Shown: positions 17,158 through 25,844 of the stretch, in pieces
Layout: each line of letters opens with the position of its first letter
How positions within the stretch are numbered: the first letter of the stretch is position 1
From: Chloroflexota bacterium
GTDB taxonomy: Bacteria; Chloroflexota; Dehalococcoidia; E44-bin15
Assembly (NCBI GenBank): GCA_030604825.1
Contig: JAUVVB010000002.1
Span: forward strand, 1 to 64,000
Reading direction: 5' to 3'
DNA: 64,000 nucleotides
The notes under the pieces: model-generated
Seen by the model: the letters and a program-made list of their open reading frames with translations, nothing else
The model's database searches: none
What the model was told of the DNA's origin: nothing
Made by a program: the position numbers and the translations under genes

Positions 17158-18303
17158 ATGGATTTTTCGTTGTCTGAAGAGCACGAGATGTTCCGCAGGA
17201 TGGTGCGGGATTTTGCCGCCAAGGAGGTGGAGCCAGTGGCGGCAGAATTCGATGAGCGGGAGGAGTTTCCCTGGGATAACTTCGCCCGTATGGCGGAGCT
17301 GGGCCTCACCGGGGTTACCATCGCTGAGGAATACGGTGGCAGTGGTGGCGATGCCCTTCACCTCATCATTGCCGTGGAGGAGCTGGCCCATGCCTGCGCC
17401 GCCACCAGCGTAATCCTGGGAGCTGATATATCCCTTTGCTGCCATTCCATCTATAAGTTTGGCAATGAGGAGCAGAAGCGACGCTTTGTGGTTCCCCTGG
17501 CCCGGGGGGAAAAGATAGGGGCCTTTGCCCTCACCGAGGCCGGTGCCGGAAGCGATGCGGCAGCGCTGGAGACCACGGCAAGGCGCGAGGGCGATGGCTA
17601 TATCCTCAACGGCACCAAGATCTTCACCACCAATGGCGCCGAGGCGGAGATCGTGGTGGTGTTTGCCACTGTGGATAAATCCCTGAGGTCAAGAGGGATC
17701 GTGGGCTTCGTGGTGGAGAAGGGCAGCCCCGGTTTTTCCGTGGGCAAGAAGGAAAGAAAGCTGGGGATAAGGGCCTCCTCCACTACAGAGCTCATCTTCG
17801 AGGACTGCTTCGTTCCCCTGGAGAACCGTCTGGCAGAAGAGGGTCAGGGATTCAGGCTGGCGCTGAGCATCATCGACTCCAGCCGTGCGGTGATCGCTGC
17901 CCAGGCGGTGGGGATTGCCCAGGCGGCCCTCGATGTCTCCCTCAGCTACTCAAAGCAGCGCCACCAGTTTGGGCAGCCCATCGCCGATTTTCAAGCCATC
18001 CAGTGGATGCTGGTGGATATGGCAACGGCCATCGATGCGGCGCGCCTGTTGACCTACCGGGCAGCCTATCTGGAGGAGAAGGGGCTTTCCTTCATCAAGG
18101 AGGCAGCTATGGCCAAGGTGTTCGCCTCGGAGGTGGCCATGGCAGCCACCACCAAGGCCATCCAGATCCATGGTGGCTACGGCTATATCAAGGATTACCC
18201 CGTGGAGCGCTACTTCCGCGATGCCAAGATCACCGAGATCTACGAGGGGACCTCGGAGGTACAGCGGCTCACCATTGCCCGAAGCCTGCTCCGCGAGGGA
18301 TGA
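17158..18303 (+). CDS. Acyl-CoA dehydrogenase
   Basis: 381-residue FAD enzyme of the short/branched-chain type, introducing the alpha-beta double bond in acyl-CoA and passing electrons to an electron-transfer flavoprotein. FAD-binding segments [15 protein letters not shown] and FTTNGAEAE, and the C-terminal [21 protein letters not shown] are present. The catalytic glutamate is in [10 protein letters not shown]. It lies between mutase large subunits and epimerase, so it probably feeds the branched-chain/propionyl-CoA route. ATG follows three GGGGCGAAAAA units. Confidence 0.93.
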   Translation: MDFSLSEEHEMFRRMVRDFAAKEVEPVAAEFDEREEFPWDNFARMAELGLTGVTIAEEYGGSGGDALHLIIAVEELAHACAATSVILGADISLCCHSIYKFGNEEQKRRFVVPLARGEKIGAFALTEAGAGSDAAALETTARREGDGYILNGTKIFTTNGAEAEIVVVFATVDKSLRSRGIVGFVVEKGSPGFSVGKKERKLGIRASSTTELIFEDCFVPLENRLAEEGQGFRLALSIIDSSRAVIAAQAVGIAQAALDVSLSYSKQRHQFGQPIADFQAIQWMLVDMATAIDAARLLTYRAAYLEEKGLSFIKEAAMAKVFASEVAMAATTKAIQIHGGYGYIKDYPVERYFRDAKITEIYEGTSEVQRLTIARSLLREG

Positions 18304-18381
18304 GAGGATGGCAATGGGGAGCACTTCGAAAGCGGAGGGTGGACTTTAAAGCCTCGTCAGGGGTTCGAAGAAGGAGGAAAG

Positions 18382-18780
18382 ATGATCAAAAACGTTGCCC
18401 ATGTAGCCATTGCGGTAAAGAGCCTGGAGGAGATGTTGAGCCTCCTCGATAGACTTTTCGGGCTCAAGCCATCCCATATAGAGGAGGTACCCGACCAGGG
18501 GGTGAAGGCAGCCCTTATCCCCATAGGCGATGGCGAGATCGAGCTCCTGGAGCCCATTGATCCTGAGGGGGGTGTAGCTAAATTCATCGAGAGGAGGGGG
18601 GAGGGAATCCACCACATCTGCCTCGAGGTGGAAAACGTCGATGAGGCGCTCAAGGCGCTGGCGGAAAAGGGGGTTGAGCTCATCGATAAGGTGGGGCGGA
18701 AGGGGCTGGCGGGGAGGGTTGGCTTCATTCACCCTCGTGCGGTAAAGGGAGTGCTCATCGAGCTGGCACAGAAGGTCTAG
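18382..18780 (+). CDS. mce: Methylmalonyl-CoA epimerase
   Basis: 132-residue vicinal-oxygen-chelate protein. The metal-binding histidine in VAHVAIAV, the HHICLEV segment and the C-terminal glutamate in VLIELAQ fit the epimerase that interconverts (R)- and (S)-methylmalonyl-CoA. It is encoded between the acyl-CoA dehydrogenase and the mutase small subunit, which supports the assignment. GGAGGAAAG precedes the ATG. Confidence 0.93.
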   Translation: MIKNVAHVAIAVKSLEEMLSLLDRLFGLKPSHIEEVPDQGVKAALIPIGDGEIELLEPIDPEGGVAKFIERRGEGIHHICLEVENVDEALKALAEKGVELIDKVGRKGLAGRVGFIHPRAVKGVLIELAQKV

Positions 18781-18793
18781 GGGGAAAATTTCC

Positions 18794-19198
18794 ATGACAC
18801 AGCAGAAGATCAGGGTACTGGTGGCAAAACCAGGTCTGGATGGACACGACCGGGGCGCCAAATTGGTAGCGCGCATCCTGCGCGATGCCGGGATGGAGGT
18901 TATCTATAGCGGGCTGCGTCAGACCCCGGAGATGATCGCCGAGACCGTCCTTCAGGAGGATGTGGATGTGGTGGGGCTTAGCATCCTCTCCGGGGCTCAC
19001 CTGGAGCTGTTCCCCGCCATCATGGAGCGGCTCAGGGAGAAGGGGCTTAATCCCATAGTGGTTGCCGGGGGCATCATCCCCGAGGAGGACATCCCCTCCC
19101 TCCAGCAGATGGGGATCAAGTCCATTTTCGGCCCCGGCTCTTCCACCGGTGAGATCGTGGACTATATAAGGGACGCTGTGGCCGCTAAGCAGGGCTAA
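18794..19198 (+). CDS. Methylmalonyl-CoA mutase small (cobalamin-binding) subunit
   Basis: 134 residues, a stand-alone B12 domain. DGHDRGAK carries the DxHxxG motif whose histidine coordinates cobalt; SILSGAH and VAGGIIP complete the binding site. It pairs with a separate large subunit, as in archaea and some bacteria. There is one small-subunit gene for two large-subunit genes. Its stop overlaps the convergent enoyl-CoA hydratase stop by four bases. Confidence 0.94.
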   Translation: MTQQKIRVLVAKPGLDGHDRGAKLVARILRDAGMEVIYSGLRQTPEMIAETVLQEDVDVVGLSILSGAHLELFPAIMERLREKGLNPIVVAGGIIPEEDIPSLQQMGIKSIFGPGSSTGEIVDYIRDAVAAKQG

Positions 19199-19986
19199 AG
19201 GCCCCGAAAAGCGGGCTCCCTCTTTTCCAGGAAGGCCCTAACCCCCTCCTTGTGATCCTCAGTGCCGCGGCATATGTTTTGGGCGTAGCTCTCGAAGTCC
19301 AGCTGGCGCTCGAAATCGTTCTCCAGCCCCCTTAACACCGCCCGCTTCGTCAGTTCGATGGCGATGGGGGGTCCCTTGGCTATCTTGGTTGCCAGCTCCC
19401 TTGCTGCCTTCATCAGCTCCTCATGGGGGACAACCCGGTTCACCAGGCCCCATCGCTCCGCCTCCCGGGCATCGATGATTTCCCCGGTGAGCATCAGCTC
19501 CAGTGCCTTTGCCGTTCCCATTACCCGCGGCAATAGGTAGGTGATCCCTCCATCGGGGATGAGCGCCCTCTTCACCCATATCGCTCCAAACCTCGCCTGT
19601 TCCGATGCAATGATCATGTCGCATACCAGGGCCAGGGTCCAGCCAATCCCGGCGGCGATGCCATTTACCGCAGCGATGGTTGGCTTGCTCAGGTTTCTCA
19701 GCGGCATCAGCCATGCGCCTGTGGGCTCCAGCACATACCAGCGGGGCATCTCCAGCTCACCGGCGATGCGCGCCGCCTGCCCGCTGACATCGGCGCCGGA
19801 GCAAAACCCGCGGCCCGCCCCGGTGACGATGAGCACTTTTATCCCATCATCACGGCTCACATCCTCGGCCACCTTCACCAGACCCTCCCTCATCTCCATG
19901 CTGATGGCGTTCAGCTTCTCGGGGCGATTGAGGGTTAGGATGGCAATACCGTCTTCCTTTTCCAGGATCATATCCCCATAGTCCAT
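19195..19986 (-). CDS. Enoyl-CoA hydratase/isomerase family protein
   Basis: 263-residue crotonase-fold enzyme. The oxyanion-hole segments [16 protein letters not shown] and [16 protein letters not shown] are present. The residue following the second segment ([25 protein letters not shown]) carries a glutamate-free pattern, with D in IPDGG, so the exact reaction (hydratase, isomerase or other) is open. Start 19986 is set by AGGAGG seven bases upstream; the longer open frame beyond it has no homology. It has its own divergent promoter at 20011-20040. Confidence 0.88.
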   Translation of the reverse strand: MDYGDMILEKEDGIAILTLNRPEKLNAISMEMREGLVKVAEDVSRDDGIKVLIVTGAGRGFCSGADVSGQAARIAGELEMPRWYVLEPTGAWLMPLRNLSKPTIAAVNGIAAGIGWTLALVCDMIIASEQARFGAIWVKRALIPDGGITYLLPRVMGTAKALELMLTGEIIDAREAERWGLVNRVVPHEELMKAARELATKIAKGPPIAIELTKRAVLRGLENDFERQLDFESYAQNICRGTEDHKEGVRAFLEKREPAFRGL

Positions 19987-20010
19987 TCCAGCCACCTCCT
20001 TTTGGGGGAA

Positions 20011-20040
20011 ATCATATCTTGCCATGGGGGTGAATGTCAA
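20011..20040 (-). promoter_or_regulatory. Promoter of the enoyl-CoA hydratase gene
   Basis: Minus strand TTGACA (20040-20035), 18-bp spacer, TATGAT (20016-20011), 24 bases upstream of the ATG. Confidence 0.72.
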
Positions 20041-20050
20041 TGAAAGGTGC

Positions 20051-20079
20051 TTGACATCAAAATGGGGGCATGATAGTCT
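20051..20079 (+). promoter_or_regulatory. Promoter of the NIL-domain gene
   Basis: TTGACA (20051-20056), 17-bp spacer, TAGTCT (20074-20079), 18 bases before the ATG. Its -35 lies back to back with the divergent promoter, 10 bp away. Confidence 0.7.
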
Positions 20080-20097
20080 GGAAACAGGAGGGGAGCC

Positions 20098-20328
20098 ATG
20101 GGCAAGCGATGCCTGAAGTTTACCTTTCCCCCTGAGCTGGTCACTGAGCCGGTGATCTACGGCCTGGGTCAGGATTTCAGGGTGGTGACCAACATTCGCC
20201 GTGCTGACATCACCGAGGACCGAGGCTGGGTGGTGTTGGAGATGGAGGGGGAGGAGGAGAACATCGAGAAGGGGTTGGATTGGGTTATGGCTAAAGGGGT
20301 AACGGTGGAGCCGGTTGAGGAGGGTTGA
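20098..20328 (+). CDS. NIL-domain protein
   Basis: 76 residues forming a single ferredoxin-like NIL domain, with FPPELVTEPVIYGLGQDFRVVTNIRRADITED and a closing VLEMEGEEENIEKGLDWVMAKGVTVEPV. NIL domains are usually found at the end of methionine transporter ATPases (MetN), where they bind the amino acid; here it stands alone, as in several anaerobes that encode it near sulfur genes. GGAGGGGAG lies directly upstream. The role is unknown. Confidence 0.85.
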   Translation: MGKRCLKFTFPPELVTEPVIYGLGQDFRVVTNIRRADITEDRGWVVLEMEGEEENIEKGLDWVMAKGVTVEPVEEG

Positions 20329-20341
20329 GGGGGAGGCGGTT

Positions 20342-20497
20342 ATGACTATCGACGAGCTGGTCAGGAAGATAGATGCCAAGCAACTGAGGGAAGAGGCAAA
20401 AAGGCGAGGCATCAAGACCGCCTGCGTCAAGAAGCTGGACATCGCCAAGCAGCTGCCCAAAGAGGTGTTGGAAAGGCTTGCCTCCCAAGCCAAGTAG
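20342..20497 (+). CDS. Small basic helical protein, unknown function
   Basis: 51 residues starting MTIDELVRKIDAKQLREEAKRRGI, with a lysine-rich second half (CVKKLDIAKQLPKEV). The pattern resembles short SAP/Rho-N-like helical DNA- or RNA-binding segments, but this is only a resemblance. It begins 13 bases after the NIL gene behind GGGGGAGG, and stops 1 base before the FdhD-like start, so the three genes are likely co-translated. Confidence 0.7.
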   Translation: MTIDELVRKIDAKQLREEAKRRGIKTACVKKLDIAKQLPKEVLERLASQAK

Positions 20498-20498
20498 G

Positions 20499-21185
20499 GT
20501 GGAAACGAATAGCGTTGAGATCTGGAAGGTATCCGGGGAGGGGAGAAAGCCAGGGCTCGATTCCGTCATCTGTGAAGCTGAGGTGGCCATCAGGGTTGAG
20601 GGGAGGTTGCACTGCCGACTCTGCTGTTTGCCCACCCATATTGAGGAGCTTGTTTCGGGGCACCTCATATCTCAGGGGATAGCCCCTTCCTCCATCGAGG
20701 TCAGAGAGGGGGCAGATGGGATCTCGGTGGATGCCCGGCGGCAGGGCAAACGCACCAAGCCGAAGAAGATCACCTCCCAAGCGAGGATAGCCGAGGATCA
20801 GGTTTTCGATTTCGTAAGTAGGCTTAACCAAAATTGCCCCCTGTTCCAAAAGACAGGGGGCACTCATGTGGTGGGGCTGTTCAGCAGTGGCAGGGAGGTC
20901 TTCATCGAGGATATCAGCCGGCACTGCGCCATCGATAAGGTGGTAGGCCTGGCCTCAAAGAGGGGGCTCGACCTCTCCCACAGCGTTCTGGTCACCTCCT
21001 GTCGCCAGACCCTTTCCACCATGAAGAAGGCGATCTATGCCCAAATCCCCATCGTCATCACCATCTCCGCCGTAACCGGCCTGGCAATTGAAAAGGCCGA
21101 CCGCTTCGGCATAACCCTCATCGGATTTGCCAGGGAAGGGCGATTCAACATATATTCTCACCCTTGGCGCATCCTTCCCCGCTAG
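20499..21185 (+). CDS. FdhD-like sulfurtransferase-family protein lacking the usual CxxC loop
   Basis: About 228 residues of the FdhD/NarQ fold. FdhD passes sulfur from IscS to the molybdenum cofactor of formate dehydrogenase. The family segments KTGGTHVVGLF and EDISRHCAIDKVVGLA are clear, as is the C-terminal IVITISAVTGLAIEKADRFGITLIGFAREGRFNIYSHP. The loop just before KTGGTH, which in Escherichia coli FdhD carries the paired cysteines, reads ITSQARIAEDQVF here and has none. A separate cysteine group, HCRLCCLP, sits near the N-terminus. The start is uncertain: GTG 20499 or TTG 20478. No formate dehydrogenase gene is in the window. Confidence 0.8.
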   Translation: METNSVEIWKVSGEGRKPGLDSVICEAEVAIRVEGRLHCRLCCLPTHIEELVSGHLISQGIAPSSIEVREGADGISVDARRQGKRTKPKKITSQARIAEDQVFDFVSRLNQNCPLFQKTGGTHVVGLFSSGREVFIEDISRHCAIDKVVGLASKRGLDLSHSVLVTSCRQTLSTMKKAIYAQIPIVITISAVTGLAIEKADRFGITLIGFAREGRFNIYSHPWRILPR

Positions 21186-22354
21186 GCGTCATATCCCCGC
21201 GCCTTGAGCCATTTCTGCCTTTGATCGAACCTTATCCCCTCATCGGTGGGCTGGTAGCTGGAGAGGAAGGAGTGCTTGAAGGAGGGGAAGGTGTCGCTGA
21301 GGATATGCTCCCTCATCTGCTCCATGAGCCTCACCACAAAGCGAAGATTGTGGAGGGTGGCCAGGCGATAGGCCAGGAGCTCTTCGCACCGGAAGAGGTG
21401 ATGCAGATATGCGGCTGAGAAATGGCGGCAGGTATAGCAGTCACATTCCTCCTCGATAGGGCGATCCCGATCCCTGAACTGGGCATTTCTGATGATACAT
21501 CTCCCCCCTGTGGTAAACAGGCCGCCATTTCGGGCAATTCGGGTGGGAAGGGCGCTATCGAAGATGTCGATCCCCCGGGAAACCCCTTCAACGAGGTCAT
21601 CGGGAGAGCCCACACCCATGAGATAGCGGGGCTTATCCTGGGGCAGCCGGGCCACCGTCTCCGCCACCATTTCCGCTGTCACCTCCTTGGGTTCCCCCAG
21701 GCTCAAGCCACCTATGGCATAGCCCTCGAAGCCCAGGGAGGTGAGAAAATTCGCCGAATCGCGGCGCAGCTCCCCAAAGACGCCCCCCTGAACGATCCCG
21801 TAGAGGGCCTGGTCTTGTCGCTTCCTGCTCCTCAGGCACCGCTCCGCCCAGCGGTGGGTCCTCTGGGTGGCCTGCTTTACCGCTTCCCGGTCATCGCTAT
21901 AGGGGGGACACTCATCAAGGGCCATGATGATATCGGCTCCCAGCGTCTCCTGGAACTGGATGGCGAGCTCGGGGGTGAAGAAATGCTCGCTGCCATCGAT
22001 ATGGGAGCGGAAAAGGACCCCCTCATCGCTCACCCGGCGCAGCCTAGCCAGGCTGAAGACCTGATAGCCACCGCTGTCGGTGATCAGGGGGCGGTGCCAG
22101 CCCATGAAGCGGTGAAGCCCCCCCAGCCTTTCGATCACCTCGATGCCCGGCCGGAGATAGAGGTGATAGGTATTGCCCAGGACCATCCTGGTGCCCAGGG
22201 CGGAGATCTCCTCCGGGCTCAGCGACTTAACCGTTGCCTGGGTTCCCACGGGGACAAAGGTTGGGGTGGGGACTTCCCCATGGGGGGTGGTGAGCACCCC
22301 GGCGCGGGCCGCGGTATGGGGACAGGTCCCCTTCACCTCAAAGGATGTGCTCAC
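21182..22354 (-). CDS. tgt: tRNA-guanine (queuine) transglycosylase
   Basis: 390 residues. It exchanges guanine 34 of tRNAs with GUN anticodons for the queuosine precursor. Catalytic and binding motifs are ITDSGGYQVFSL (general acid aspartate), GVGSPDDLVEGV and FDSALPTRIARNG (nucleophile aspartate). The zinc site is CDCYTC followed by a histidine in SAAYLHHLF. Start overlaps the stop of the upstream acyl-CoA dehydrogenase gene as ATGA. It matches queH at 11931 as a second queuosine gene. Confidence 0.96.
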   Translation of the reverse strand: MSTSFEVKGTCPHTAARAGVLTTPHGEVPTPTFVPVGTQATVKSLSPEEISALGTRMVLGNTYHLYLRPGIEVIERLGGLHRFMGWHRPLITDSGGYQVFSLARLRRVSDEGVLFRSHIDGSEHFFTPELAIQFQETLGADIIMALDECPPYSDDREAVKQATQRTHRWAERCLRSRKRQDQALYGIVQGGVFGELRRDSANFLTSLGFEGYAIGGLSLGEPKEVTAEMVAETVARLPQDKPRYLMGVGSPDDLVEGVSRGIDIFDSALPTRIARNGGLFTTGGRCIIRNAQFRDRDRPIEEECDCYTCRHFSAAYLHHLFRCEELLAYRLATLHNLRFVVRLMEQMREHILSDTFPSFKHSFLSSYQPTDEGIRFDQRQKWLKARGYDA

Positions 22355-23493
22355 CCCTCAAGCCCCCGTTCCCGGAGCAGGTGATCGGCGATGATCACCC
22401 GCTGTATCTCGGAGACCCCTTCATAGATCTCGGTGAGCTTGGCGTCCCGATAAAGCCTTTCGATCTCCATGTCCTTCATGTAGCCATAGGCGCCATGGAC
22501 CTGCATCGCCATCCTGGTGACATCCACCGCCGCCTGAGAGGTGAAAAGCTTGGCCACTGCCGATTCCTTGAGGATGCTTGCCCCTCCATCGCGAACCAAA
22601 GCCGTCATATAGGTGAGCCATCTGGAGGCCTCCACCCTGGTCGCCATCTCGGCAAGGAGCCACTTTATGGTGAGGAGATCGGCGATGGGCCTGCCATAGG
22701 CCTTCCTCTCTTGGGCATACTTCAGCGAAAGCTCAAGAGCCCCCTGCCCCACCCCCAGAGCCTCAGCCGAAACCGCCAGTTTCCCCACGCTTATCGCCTC
22801 CAGCATTATCTCAAATCCCCTTCCCTTCTCCCCCAGCAGATTTGCCCTGGGGGTGCGAACGTCGTCCAGATAGATTACACAGGGGGAAAGCCCCCTCGCC
22901 CCCAGGGTTTCGCACGCCTTTCGCAGCTCATATCCCGGGGAGGAGGTATCCACGATGAAGGCGCTCACCCTCTCCGTTTCGTCCCTGGCAAAGACCACCG
23001 CCACCTTGGAGGCCGGGGAGAGGGCGATGAACTGCTTCTGGCCGGTGATGACGTAATCGTCGCCCTCAGCTTTGGCCCTGGTCTCGATGGCCCGGGGGTC
23101 TGAGCCGGTAGCCGGCTCGGTGAAGGCAAAGGAGGATAGGTGCTCCCCCTTGGCCAGGGGGGCGAGGAATCTCTGCTTTTGCTCCTCGCTTCCGTAGCGG
23201 AAGATGGCCTCCTCGGCGAGGCCATTGACCCCAATGAGCGCCCCCGCTACCATGGAGGCGCGGGATAGCTGTTCGATGACCAGGGCATATCCGGTGTAGC
23301 CCGCCCCCACCCCTGCATATTCCTTGGGATAGGGGAGCCCGAAATAGCCCACCTCTCCTATCTCCTTGGCCAGCTCGAAGGGGAATTCGCAGCGGCGGTC
23401 GATCTCCATGGCCACCGGCCTTACCGACCTCTCGGCGAAATCCCGCGCCATGTTCTGGATCATCCTCTCTTGCTCGCTGAGATTGAAGTCCAT
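22351..23493 (-). CDS. Acyl-CoA dehydrogenase, second copy
   Basis: 380 residues with the FAD/substrate segments FAFTEPATGSDPRAIETRA and the C-terminal VHGAYGYMKDMEIERLYRDAK. The catalytic-glutamate region reads IYEGVSEIQR. It is clearly diverged from the gene at 17158, so the acyl substrate probably differs. Start ATG 23493 is chosen because AAGGAGGGGCG precedes it; that leader ends in GGGGCGAAAAA and ATGGA just like the mutase/dehydrogenase genes at 15417 and 17158. It precedes tgt with ATGA overlap. Confidence 0.92.
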   Translation of the reverse strand: MDFNLSEQERMIQNMARDFAERSVRPVAMEIDRRCEFPFELAKEIGEVGYFGLPYPKEYAGVGAGYTGYALVIEQLSRASMVAGALIGVNGLAEEAIFRYGSEEQKQRFLAPLAKGEHLSSFAFTEPATGSDPRAIETRAKAEGDDYVITGQKQFIALSPASKVAVVFARDETERVSAFIVDTSSPGYELRKACETLGARGLSPCVIYLDDVRTPRANLLGEKGRGFEIMLEAISVGKLAVSAEALGVGQGALELSLKYAQERKAYGRPIADLLTIKWLLAEMATRVEASRWLTYMTALVRDGGASILKESAVAKLFTSQAAVDVTRMAMQVHGAYGYMKDMEIERLYRDAKLTEIYEGVSEIQRVIIADHLLRERGLEG

Positions 23494-23525
23494 TTTTTCG
23501 CCCCTCCTTATGTCAAGCACCGGGC

Positions 23526-24374
23526 TTATAGCAGGAACAGGTCTATGCCCATGGTGAGGAACAGAATGCCAAGGTAAGGGAAGGCGGTTAGCTTATACAC
23601 CCGCCACGCATCCCTGGATTGGGCGGTGATGAGCAGCCTTGAGGTGGCAAAGACCATGGCGATTCCCAGGATATTTGCCATCACCAGGTAGAGAAGGCCG
23701 AAATCGCTGAAGAAGTAAAGGGCGATGGAAATGCCGTAGAGCAGAACGGATAAGGCCACGAGCAGCTTGATGGCATCCCTCGTCTCCCAGGTAACGGGGA
23801 ATATCCTCACCCCGGCCTGGAGGTAGTCATCACGGTGGGAGGTCATCAGGCTCCAGACGTGAAGGGGGACCCAGACGGCGATGAGCAGGCACATGAAGAA
23901 GAGGGTCAGATTTAGCTGGTGGTTGATGGCCAGATAGCCCACCAGCACCGGGGCGCTGCCGGCTATTATCCCCAGAAGGTGGGTGGCCCAGGTCTTGCGC
24001 CACATGACCGCTGCCGCCACCCCTATTGCCCCAAAGAGGAAGCACAGCGGATGGAGAAGCCAGGCCAGGGCCAGGGCCAGGGCGATGAGCGAGGCAACGA
24101 GGGGCAAAACCCTCCTTGGGGGGAAGATACGCCTTGAGGGCAGGGCGCGGTGCTGGGTGCGCCTCATCCTGGCATCGACCTCCCGGTCAAGGTAGTTGGT
24201 CAGGCCATTGCAGCCGCCACTCCCCAGGGCGATGGCGATGAGGGCGATGAAAAGCAGGCTCATGGGGGGGCGACCACCGCCAGCGACCACGGCGGCGCAA
24301 ACGCCGATGAGGGTCAAAAGGGAGGTCTCCCTTGGCTTCAGCACCTCGACATATTTCCTCAGCGAGCGATACAT
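23526..24374 (-). CDS. Protoheme IX farnesyltransferase-like (heme O synthase) UbiA-family protein
   Basis: 282 residues with about nine transmembrane helices. The first aspartate-rich motif NYLDREVDARMRRTQHRALPS matches UbiA prenyltransferases and, with the following arginine-rich stretch, the CtaB/CyoE group; WATHLLGIIAGSAPVLVGYLA and VPLHVWSLMTSHRDDYLQAGVRIFP are also characteristic. The product would be heme O for a terminal oxidase, but no oxidase gene is in the window. It overlaps the preceding ligase gene by 16 bases. Confidence 0.88.
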   Translation of the reverse strand: MYRSLRKYVEVLKPRETSLLTLIGVCAAVVAGGGRPPMSLLFIALIAIALGSGGCNGLTNYLDREVDARMRRTQHRALPSRRIFPPRRVLPLVASLIALALALAWLLHPLCFLFGAIGVAAAVMWRKTWATHLLGIIAGSAPVLVGYLAINHQLNLTLFFMCLLIAVWVPLHVWSLMTSHRDDYLQAGVRIFPVTWETRDAIKLLVALSVLLYGISIALYFFSDFGLLYLVMANILGIAMVFATSRLLITAQSRDAWRVYKLTAFPYLGILFLTMGIDLFLL

Positions 24375-25834
24375 CGTTCTCCAGGCATCTTTTGGTAGTA
24401 TTCTACCACCTTTGCCACCGCTGCTGCTGCCCGCTCCAGGGTGGGATAAACGGGAATGCCCGCCTTCAGGTAGAAATCTCGGAACTGCCTCCTCGCCTTC
24501 TCCACCTCCATCCTCTCCACCTCGGTGCCCCCCTCGGAGAGGACCATTACCAAGGGCTTCCCGGACCTTTCCTTGACGCTCACCGGGGCCTCCAGGGAAT
24601 CCTGGATGAAGGTTCCGCTGGTGTCAAAGAAGGCCCTCATCATGTCGTAGAGGAAGATGTGTATCGCCTGGGTGGCGATCAGGGTATCGATGTTCTCGGC
24701 GCCAGCAGCGCCCTCCAGAACCCCTTTCCATGCCGCGGGAGGTCTCACCGGGGCACCGACATCAACCGGGTTGCAAACGCTGGTTCCTGCAGGGGGCAGG
24801 ATTTTTCTGATCTCCCTTTGAACCTGGAGGGAAAAGGGGGGGACGCTGAGCCCCACCTGGTCGCAGGCATCGGCAGCCGCCACGCTGATCCCTCCTCCGC
24901 CACCAATTACCGCCACCCGGCGGCCGGTGGCGGGTGGCAGGTAGAGAAAGGCCACTGTGGCATCGATGAGCTCCTCCTTGCTCCCCACCCTGAGGGCAGG
25001 GGTCTGCTTGAAAAGGGCATCCCAGGTGGCCTCCTCGCCGCTGAGGGAGGCGGTGTGGGAGTTCACTGCCCTTGAGCCTGCCTCGGTAAGCCCCGCTTTC
25101 CAGATTATCACCGGCTTTTGGATGTGCTGAAGCAGGCTGCGAAAGCGCTTCCCCTCCTGGGTGCCCTCGATATAGGCGGTGACGATGGTGGTCTCCGGGT
25201 CTTGGGCCAGGTATTCCAGAAGGTCGGCCTCATTTACATCGCAGGCATTTCCATAGCTGATGACCTTGCTGAAAGTGATGCCCCATCCTCTAGCCTCCCG
25301 GGCAAACTCGGTGGCATGGCCCCCGCTCTGGGAGATGAAAGCTACCGGGCCCCTCTCCTTGGGGAAATTCGCCCCCGGGAGCAAGGTCAGGCCGCCGCCA
25401 GGGCAATAGACGCCGAAGCAATTGGGGCCGATGAGCCTTATCCCCCTTTTGGCCAGCCTCACCAGCTCCCCTTCCAGCCTGCGCCCCTCCGCCTCGCCCG
25501 TCTCGCTGAAGCCGGCGCTCAGGATCTCCGCCGCCTTCACCCCCTTTGCCAGGCAATCCTCCACCAACCCGGGGACGAGGCGGGCGGGAACGGTGATGGC
25601 GGCAAAATCGACATCCCCAGGGATATCCCTCACCGTGGGGTATGCCTTTAAGCCAGAGACCTCTTTCTCGTGGGGATTTACCGGATAGAGCTCGCCCTTG
25701 AAGCCAAACTCCTGGAGGGTTTTCAGAAAGCGCCCGCCAAACTTCCGCTCATCGGCGGAGGCCCCGATCACGGCAAGGGATCTGGGGTGGAAGATGGGCT
25801 CAAATTCCCTGAGCCGGCCCGTGGGTATATGCAT
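24359..25834 (-). CDS. CoA-binding protein, acetyl-CoA synthetase (ADP-forming) alpha-like
   Basis: 491 residues. N-terminal CoA-binding Rossmann domain (SLAVIGASADERKFGGRFL), then two succinyl-CoA ligase-like domains with FISQSGGHATEFAREA, and the active-site histidine region NSHTASLSGEEATWDALFKQ. Enzymes of this group make ATP from ADP while hydrolysing an acyl-CoA, or work in reverse. The ATP-grasp beta domain is absent, so it needs a separate partner. The neighbourhood of acyl-CoA genes fits, but the substrate is unknown. Confidence 0.85.
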   Translation of the reverse strand: MHIPTGRLREFEPIFHPRSLAVIGASADERKFGGRFLKTLQEFGFKGELYPVNPHEKEVSGLKAYPTVRDIPGDVDFAAITVPARLVPGLVEDCLAKGVKAAEILSAGFSETGEAEGRRLEGELVRLAKRGIRLIGPNCFGVYCPGGGLTLLPGANFPKERGPVAFISQSGGHATEFAREARGWGITFSKVISYGNACDVNEADLLEYLAQDPETTIVTAYIEGTQEGKRFRSLLQHIQKPVIIWKAGLTEAGSRAVNSHTASLSGEEATWDALFKQTPALRVGSKEELIDATVAFLYLPPATGRRVAVIGGGGGISVAAADACDQVGLSVPPFSLQVQREIRKILPPAGTSVCNPVDVGAPVRPPAAWKGVLEGAAGAENIDTLIATQAIHIFLYDMMRAFFDTSGTFIQDSLEAPVSVKERSGKPLVMVLSEGGTEVERMEVEKARRQFRDFYLKAGIPVYPTLERAAAAVAKVVEYYQKMPGERCIAR

Positions 25835-25844
25835 AGTTTGCTCC

